In this document: positions 7,658 to 12,048 of the stretch, piece after piece
How the letters are laid out: every line of letters starts with the position of its first letter
Numbering within the stretch: position 1 is the stretch's first letter
Origin: an uncultured Bacteroidota bacterium
GTDB lineage: Bacteria; Bacteroidota; Bacteroidia; Flavobacteriales; UA16
Reading direction: 5' to 3'
Assembly: GCA_902535565.1 (NCBI GenBank)
Contig: CACAUH010000041.1
Span: 1-12,048 of the forward strand
DNA: 12,048 bases
Notes under the pieces: generated by a model
What the model saw: only the letters and a program-made list of their open reading frames with translations
Databases searched by the model: none
What the model was told of the DNA's origin: nothing
Position numbers and translations under genes: made by a program

Positions 7658-7873
7658 ATGTCTCGAGGGAGAAGAAAGAAGTTGACCGCTACTGCACTGG
7701 GTGCATTTGCTGGAACGGCCCTTTTTCAGGCCGTATTCCTCTTTCTCTGTGTGCAGGAGTTGGCAGGCGTGACCCATGTGCCGACGGGGTTTGAGTCCCT
7801 CTCGATTTACGCCTTCCTTTTTGCGGTACTCTGGCTCTCAGCTGGACCTGTGGTCGACACCGAGCACGGTTGA
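7658..7873 (+). CDS. Small two-helix membrane protein, unknown function
   Basis: 71 residues: a basic N-terminus (SRGRRKK), a hydrophobic helix at ~9-31, a short polar loop, and a second hydrophobic helix at ~46-62 ending in VVDTEHG. The basic head followed by two helices fits a small inner-membrane protein and is unlikely in a chance ORF. I do not recognise the family. The start at 7658 is chosen because the candidate promoter covers the upstream ATGs at 7619 and 7631; those would add 13 or 9 residues. It lies between the divergent kinase and the convergent hydroxylase gene (31 bases to its stop), so it appears monocistronic. The 247 bases between it and the kinase start hold the promoter and a weak 7-bp imperfect hairpin (7546-7552 / 7563-7569), nothing else I can support. 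It could still be a spurious ORF. Confidence 0.5.
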   Translation: MSRGRRKKLTATALGAFAGTALFQAVFLFLCVQELAGVTHVPTGFESLSIYAFLFAVLWLSAGPVVDTEHG

Positions 7874-7904
7874 TTCGCCCCTTTGTATGGAGGTCTTTTG
7901 TCCG

Positions 7905-8744
7905 CTAGCCTTCTTTGAGAGAGGACGAGGTCGGCACACTGCGGTTAAAGGGCAGCCCCATCTGGTAGCCAACGTTGTCGCTCTGTGCTGGGTCGGTGAT
8001 GTCCAATCCATAAATGACATCAGCGGTATCGCCGTAGACGAAGGTCCCGAACAGCCGGTCCCAAATGCTCAGTACGTTGCCGTAGTTGCGGTCTGTCCAC
8101 GGCACCTCATGGTGGTGGTGGAACTTGTGCATGTTGGGCGTCACCACCAGCCAGCTCAGGGCTTTGTCCATCGTCAGCGGCAGCGCCACGTTGCTGTGGT
8201 TCCAATAGGTGAAGAAGACGGTCACGATGCGGTAGAACCCGTAGAACGCGACCGGGGCCCCGGTCACGATGACGCCGATGAGCGCAAAGGTCTCGCGGCA
8301 CACGAAGTCGATGGGGTGGTGGCGCGTCCCGGTCGTCACGTTCACGTGGGTGTCGCTGTGGTGCACCATGTGCAGGCGCCACATCCACTTCCAATTGTGC
8401 AGCAGGTAGTGGACGGTGTACTGGGCAACGAGGTCCAGCGTTATCACCGTCACGAGCAGCTGCAGCCAGAGCGGCATGGCCACCCAGCGCAGCAAGCCAA
8501 ACCCAGTCGCCGCCGTCCATTCGAACAGCCCTACAGCCACCGCCCCGAAGGCCACGTTGATCGCCATGGTGGTGGCCAGGAAGGTGAGGTTGGTCCGGGT
8601 GTGTGCCCAGCTGCGGAAGCCTCCGCTGAACAGGGGGCGCACGGACTCCACGCTGAGGTTGGCCGACATGCAGAGGACGATCCACCCCAGCTTCTGCCAG
8701 GCCGGCATCGCCTCAAAAAACGACAGGAACTCCTCCAAACTCAT
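7905..8744 (-). CDS. Fatty acid hydroxylase / sterol desaturase superfamily membrane protein
   Basis: 279 aa integral membrane di-iron enzyme. The histidine clusters of the superfamily are intact: HYLLH (His112, His116), RLHMVHH (His125, His128, His129), WNHSN (His183) and HKFHHHHE (His206, His209, His210), together with RHHPIDF (His142, His143). Hydrophobic segments lie around 15-30, 52-75, 88-108, 153-180 and 195-203. Family members use O2 and a reduced partner to hydroxylate or desaturate lipids, sterols or carotenoids (related enzymes include C-5 sterol desaturase and alkylglycerol monooxygenase), so the exact substrate cannot be read from the sequence. The last ~35 residues after GLDITDPAQSDN are probably a cytoplasmic tail. 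It is on the same strand as the large surface protein, 55 bases downstream of its stop, and convergent with the small ORF. Start at 8744 is the natural ATG; no Shine-Dalgarno. Confidence 0.92.
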   Translation of the reverse strand: MSLEEFLSFFEAMPAWQKLGWIVLCMSANLSVESVRPLFSGGFRSWAHTRTNLTFLATTMAINVAFGAVAVGLFEWTAATGFGLLRWVAMPLWLQLLVTVITLDLVAQYTVHYLLHNWKWMWRLHMVHHSDTHVNVTTGTRHHPIDFVCRETFALIGVIVTGAPVAFYGFYRIVTVFFTYWNHSNVALPLTMDKALSWLVVTPNMHKFHHHHEVPWTDRNYGNVLSIWDRLFGTFVYGDTADVIYGLDITDPAQSDNVGYQMGLPFNRSVPTSSSLKEG

Positions 8745-8782
8745 GCCGTCAATCTACGCCACCGCTCCGCAGCCCCGCTCCC

Positions 8783-8796
8783 GGCGGTCCACCGCC
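8783..8796. repeat. Short inverted repeat between the surface protein and hydroxylase genes
   Basis: GGCGGTCCACCGCC: a 5-6 base-pair GC stem with a 2-4 base loop, a few bases after the surface-protein stop on the minus strand. No T-run follows, so it is at best a weak terminator or mRNA-end hairpin. Confidence 0.25.
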
Positions 8797-8799
8797 CGC

Positions 8800-11700
8800 T
8801 CAATCCTTCACACACCGCACGGTGTACCCGCTTTCGGGCACCCGGATTGAGCGCAGAATTCCGGATTCCCCATTCTGCAGGATTCTCACGACGAGATTGC
8901 TGCCGTTCAACGTTGAGCTCCAAAAGTGGACGTTGAAGTTCAGGTTGTTGTAATACCCCCCATCATGTCGGAATCCGGCTGGTGTGCTCGAAAATCCGGA
9001 GGTGTTGGTCCCATCCCAAGGGGGAGTGTCTGAGGAAGTGGATTTCACCTGGTCTCCCTGATTCGTGCCCCGCCAGGTATTCAAATCCAGCTCAGAGGCG
9101 TCCATGCCTAACTGCGTTTCGAGTGACTTCCAATCCTCGTCGGATGGCACGCGCCATGAGGCAGGACAAAGCCCCCGGGAATCGAGGACGGCAAATCCGT
9201 TATAGAGGCGGCCGTGAAGCGCTAGGTTGACGGCGTCGTTGTCATAGGCGGCTTGAGCTCCCGCGGTGGATTGATGCCACTCCAAATTGCCGAGCCCGCC
9301 AAGAATGGCATCACCATTGAGGTAGGTGGTGGTCTGGAGGTTTTCTGCAAACCAACATTGATCACCAATGCCCGCAATACTGTAGTCGTACCCATCAAAC
9401 GTGACGTGGTCTTGGCCGGCGCAGGGGCCGTCCCCGATTGCGGGCGCTTCCTCTGCGAAGCTGGAGCAGTTTGACAATGAATCTTGCAACGCCAGGATGA
9501 GATCGTCTTGCGCCGCGTTCTCGGTCAATAAGATCTGATAGCCCTCGGCGAGCTCTTGCAGGTTCATGACCATGCAGTTCTCGTCGACAGTGCCCGGAGA
9601 GTCCGCGATGCACATCTCGGTCACCGGATCCCAATGGGTGCCTGCTCCGCAGAACGGGGTGGGAATGAGCAGGGTATCTGTCACGACAATGGTGTCCGGT
9701 GCGGCCGTGTTGCATTGCTGCAAAGCAGCGTCCCACTGCGACGGATTGTCACAGCACCCCGGTCCAGGGCAACACGTGTAGTCGCAGGCCTCTCCGTCGC
9801 ATTCTGCGTCGGCGTTGTAGTTGCAAGCCTCCTCATCCATGCAGCCGGAGGGGATACAGTTTTCATCGTCTTCGTTGAAGTTGCATGCGGTGGGGTCTGT
9901 GCAACCTGCGTTTAGTTGAGTTTGACTGTAGATCGCGGAAATTTCTTCCTGGGAAAGCGCCCGGTTCCAAATGCCCAAATCATCTTGTTTTCCGTTGAAG
10001 AAAAAGTGATGCGTTAACCCCCCATAATAGATGTACTTACCGATGAACAAGTCATCGGAAAAGTGATTGATGGATTGCATTGCTTCTTGCTCTTCGATCA
10101 GGACTCCATTTTTGAAGAGGCGCACGTTTTGTTCGTCATATGTTGCTGTGACGTGGGTCCATTGTTCATTTTCAATGATGTCGATAGAGTTGAAATCAGT
10201 AAACCCCAAGTGGACGTACAATTGGTCGTCTGTATTGGTCGAGAGGACAAAGTCAATATTGTTGTTGTCTCGTCTTTGAAGGAATGCACTTTCTGAAGTT
10301 GGGTATTCTAGAACCCAAAGTGAAATGGACAAGCCGTTGTCAAAAGGATCGTTGAAATTGGGAATAAGAACGTGGTTGTCCACTGCCACCTGTGTTCTGT
10401 CGGTACCTGGTACACTAGATCCGAGAAATTCAATTGCGGCATTTGACAAGCCGGTTCTGTCTTCAGCGAAGGTTGCCCCGGTAATTATTCCATTGTGTTC
10501 ATTTCCACTTTCATCATGTGCATTGCCATCAAAGGGATAGAAAGCAATCAGACCGTCTGTGGGGATGTGATTTGGTATGCTGGTGCAAGGCAATTGTTCG
10601 GTGTCTGTCATTGCGCATGGGGTCTGACATGGACCGATTCCGTTCATGATGACTCCCCCTGAAACCACGCTGGGTTCCATTGTGATGAGGTTGACATATT
10701 GGTCGTTGTTAACCCCCCAATGTTCTGATCCCAAAATGGTTGGGTGTTCGCATTGTTGAACCAGGCTGTCCACCTGTGATGCCGTGAGTGCAGCAGGGAA
10801 AAAGTGCACGTCTGCGAATGCACCTTCGTGAAAATGCCGATAGTCATTTGAAGGAGGATAGACAAAGGCCCCTAGAGCGACTGGAAGACCAGATTCCAGA
10901 TTCCCAAGGTTGCTCGGAATGGATTCCTCCATGATCGCTTCTCCGTCGATGTAGGCTTGAATTGCTCCATTGTCTCGATCAACCACCAATGTGAATGCAT
11001 ACCATGTGTTTAAATCGAGTTCAGGTGGCAGGTGGATTTCCAATACGCCGTCTCCATCGTCGTCGCTAAAGCCCCACATAATGGTGTGGTTTTCTGGATG
11101 GATTTGGGCCTTGAAGCCGATGTCTCCATTCTGGTGTGTCAATCCATGTCCGAAAAGGTAATGGGACCCATCGATCTCAGTTGAGGTTCCGAAGTCTTCG
11201 ATGGTGCAACTGAAGCTGACGCTGAAGGAGGACTCTCCCCAGCCTGCGGGCAGAGTGAATGAAGCGTAATCGTTGATGCCGTCCATCTGTATCATACCTC
11301 CGTTGCGTTCTGCTGCTTCAATTTCACTTCGAGTGAAGCGCACAAGGCTAAAGTGGGTGTCGTCGTACCACGTGCCATGGTTGTAGGCCAGCATGAATTC
11401 CGCCTCGGACAATTGAATGACATGTGCCCCCATTTCATGGGTGAATTCGAGTTCCATTATGGGGTGATTCACTTCTAGTGATGACGTATTGAGAAGGTCT
11501 CCATCCGCCGTGATTTCTGAGAAATAGAACGTGGAACCTTCGAAATAGACAAAGAGGAAGGTTCCATTGTCGAGGGCGATAAGGTCTGCGGGAGATGCAT
11601 TTTGGACGTTGGGTGCCGTGACGGTCCACAGTTCCTGTCCCTCTTCGTTCATATTGGATACAAAGGGTATCCGATGCGGCGTGTCTCCCAGGTTGCCTGA

Positions 11701-12048
11701 CACGAGAATTCCATCGGCATGGGGAACGGCTTTCATGAAGTCCCGGTAGTCATCAAGGATGATGTCGAGCACAATTTGGCCTTGGAGATTCACCTTTTGC
11801 ACCCCGATTTGGGAGAAGTAAGGATCGGTCACGTTCTCTTTGAAGACGTACAAATTCCCGTTGTGCAGTGCCACCTGTTGAGGGTAGTCGAGGCCATGGG
11901 AGCAACACCCTAAGGAAGAGTTGCAGGCATAACACAGGTCTGTGTTCCAAATCACGTTGGCACTGTGTCCGTCGAATCGTTTGAGTTCAGTGTCCCAAGT
12001 TTGTCCCGTGCCACAGCAGTTACTCGCCCAGGCCATGACCAGATCACC
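8800..12048 (-). CDS. Large secreted multidomain surface protein (LamG x2, Cys-rich repeats, C-terminal FISUMP), N-terminus outside window
   Basis: The frame is open to the window edge (Gly-Asp-Leu-Val precede the Met at 12036) and has no signal peptide there, so the true start is upstream and the gene is partial. Numbering from 12036: residues 1-240 are beta-propeller-like, with repeated 'NxxGxxxW/h' blade patterns; ~250-430 and ~493-706 are LamG/concanavalin-like domains (for example INDYASFTLP; GLIAFYPFDGNAHDESGNEHNG and DDLGIWNRALSQEEI); 711-753 are Cys/Asn-rich repeats; 754-860 hold 'GxxWDxxxxxC' motifs and a short helical stretch; ~870-1078 form a FISUMP domain (CWFAENLQTT, CPASWRVPSDEDWKSLE, HFWSST, YTVRCVKD). 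LamG domains commonly bind carbohydrate or protein, so adhesion or extracellular substrate binding is likely. No enzyme active site was recognised. I see no typical T9SS sorting tail after the FISUMP domain. Many cysteines imply disulfides outside the cytoplasm. Confidence 0.88.
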   Translation of the reverse strand, partial: GDLVMAWASNCCGTGQTWDTELKRFDGHSANVIWNTDLCYACNSSLGCCSHGLDYPQQVALHNGNLYVFKENVTDPYFSQIGVQKVNLQGQIVLDIILDDYRDFMKAVPHADGILVSGNLGDTPHRIPFVSNMNEEGQELWTVTAPNVQNASPADLIALDNGTFLFVYFEGSTFYFSEITADGDLLNTSSLEVNHPIMELEFTHEMGAHVIQLSEAEFMLAYNHGTWYDDTHFSLVRFTRSEIEAAERNGGMIQMDGINDYASFTLPAGWGESSFSVSFSCTIEDFGTSTEIDGSHYLFGHGLTHQNGDIGFKAQIHPENHTIMWGFSDDDGDGVLEIHLPPELDLNTWYAFTLVVDRDNGAIQAYIDGEAIMEESIPSNLGNLESGLPVALGAFVYPPSNDYRHFHEGAFADVHFFPAALTASQVDSLVQQCEHPTILGSEHWGVNNDQYVNLITMEPSVVSGGVIMNGIGPCQTPCAMTDTEQLPCTSIPNHIPTDGLIAFYPFDGNAHDESGNEHNGIITGATFAEDRTGLSNAAIEFLGSSVPGTDRTQVAVDNHVLIPNFNDPFDNGLSISLWVLEYPTSESAFLQRRDNNNIDFVLSTNTDDQLYVHLGFTDFNSIDIIENEQWTHVTATYDEQNVRLFKNGVLIEEQEAMQSINHFSDDLFIGKYIYYGGLTHHFFFNGKQDDLGIWNRALSQEEISAIYSQTQLNAGCTDPTACNFNEDDENCIPSGCMDEEACNYNADAECDGEACDYTCCPGPGCCDNPSQWDAALQQCNTAAPDTIVVTDTLLIPTPFCGAGTHWDPVTEMCIADSPGTVDENCMVMNLQELAEGYQILLTENAAQDDLILALQDSLSNCSSFAEEAPAIGDGPCAGQDHVTFDGYDYSIAGIGDQCWFAENLQTTTYLNGDAILGGLGNLEWHQSTAGAQAAYDNDAVNLALHGRLYNGFAVLDSRGLCPASWRVPSDEDWKSLETQLGMDASELDLNTWRGTNQGDQVKSTSSDTPPWDGTNTSGFSSTPAGFRHDGGYYNNLNFNVHFWSSTLNGSNLVVRILQNGESGILRSIRVPESGYTVRCVKD
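9778..9906 (-). repeat. Cys/Asn-rich tandem repeat encoded in the surface protein
   Basis: Two adjacent units, TDPTACNFNEDDENC and MDEEACNYNADAEC, share the frame 'xD-x-x-ACN-F/Y-N-x-D-x-x-C'. Such calcium-ion-like acidic, disulfide-rich repeats are common in large surface proteins of marine Bacteroidota, by my recollection. A coding-level repeat, not a mobile element. Confidence 0.7.

Noticed and set aside
7905..8936. Long plus-strand open frames opposite the hydroxylase and opposite the start of icd (3272-4462, minus strand)
   Set aside because: They are antisense shadows of clearly conserved genes in GC-rich sequence, with His/Arg/Pro-rich low-quality translations.

Overview
The window looks like chromosomal DNA from a free-living, probably marine, member of the Bacteroidota (Flavobacteriales-like), with moderately high GC. 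The supporting signs are a displaced tail resembling a type IX secretion (T9SS) sorting domain, a FISUMP-type domain (Fibrobacter succinogenes major paralogous family) next to LamG domains and Cys/Asn-rich repeats, promoter-like TAnnTTTG boxes, and starts without clear Shine-Dalgarno sequences. The taxon is inferred; no rRNA or other marker fixes it. I see no tRNA, CRISPR array, transposase or phage gene.

Left part (44-2694, minus strand): a secreted S51-family (cyanophycinase-like) peptidase followed immediately by ornithine aminotransferase (rocD). The peptidase reading frame breaks at a run of seven C just after the catalytic region. Removing one C would join it to a sorting-domain-like tail that ends 16 bases before rocD. 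As written, the frame ends in an ATGA overlap with the rocD start. Together the pair could release arginine-containing peptides outside the cell and channel ornithine into glutamate/proline metabolism.

Middle left (2737-4586, plus strand): nucleoside diphosphate kinase (ndk) and NADP-type isocitrate dehydrogenase (icd), each with a candidate Bacteroidota promoter. They close with an almost perfect hairpin that also serves the convergent genes on the other side. Both icd and rocD are of the types whose closest well-known relatives are the eukaryotic enzymes.

Middle right (4602-7410, minus strand): a membrane-bound hybrid sensor histidine kinase (two PAS-like regions, HisKA, HATPase, receiver), overlapped at its 3' end by a stand-alone Hpt phosphotransfer protein. 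The two can form a His-Asp-His relay, but no DNA-binding response regulator lies nearby. Divergent from the kinase is a 71-residue putative two-helix membrane protein (7658-7873) with its own candidate promoter.

Right part (7905-12048, minus strand): a fatty acid hydroxylase/sterol desaturase superfamily membrane enzyme, and upstream of it the C-terminal 1082 codons of a large surface protein whose start lies outside the window. That protein runs from a propeller-like region through two LamG-like domains and Cys-rich repeats to a C-terminal FISUMP domain.
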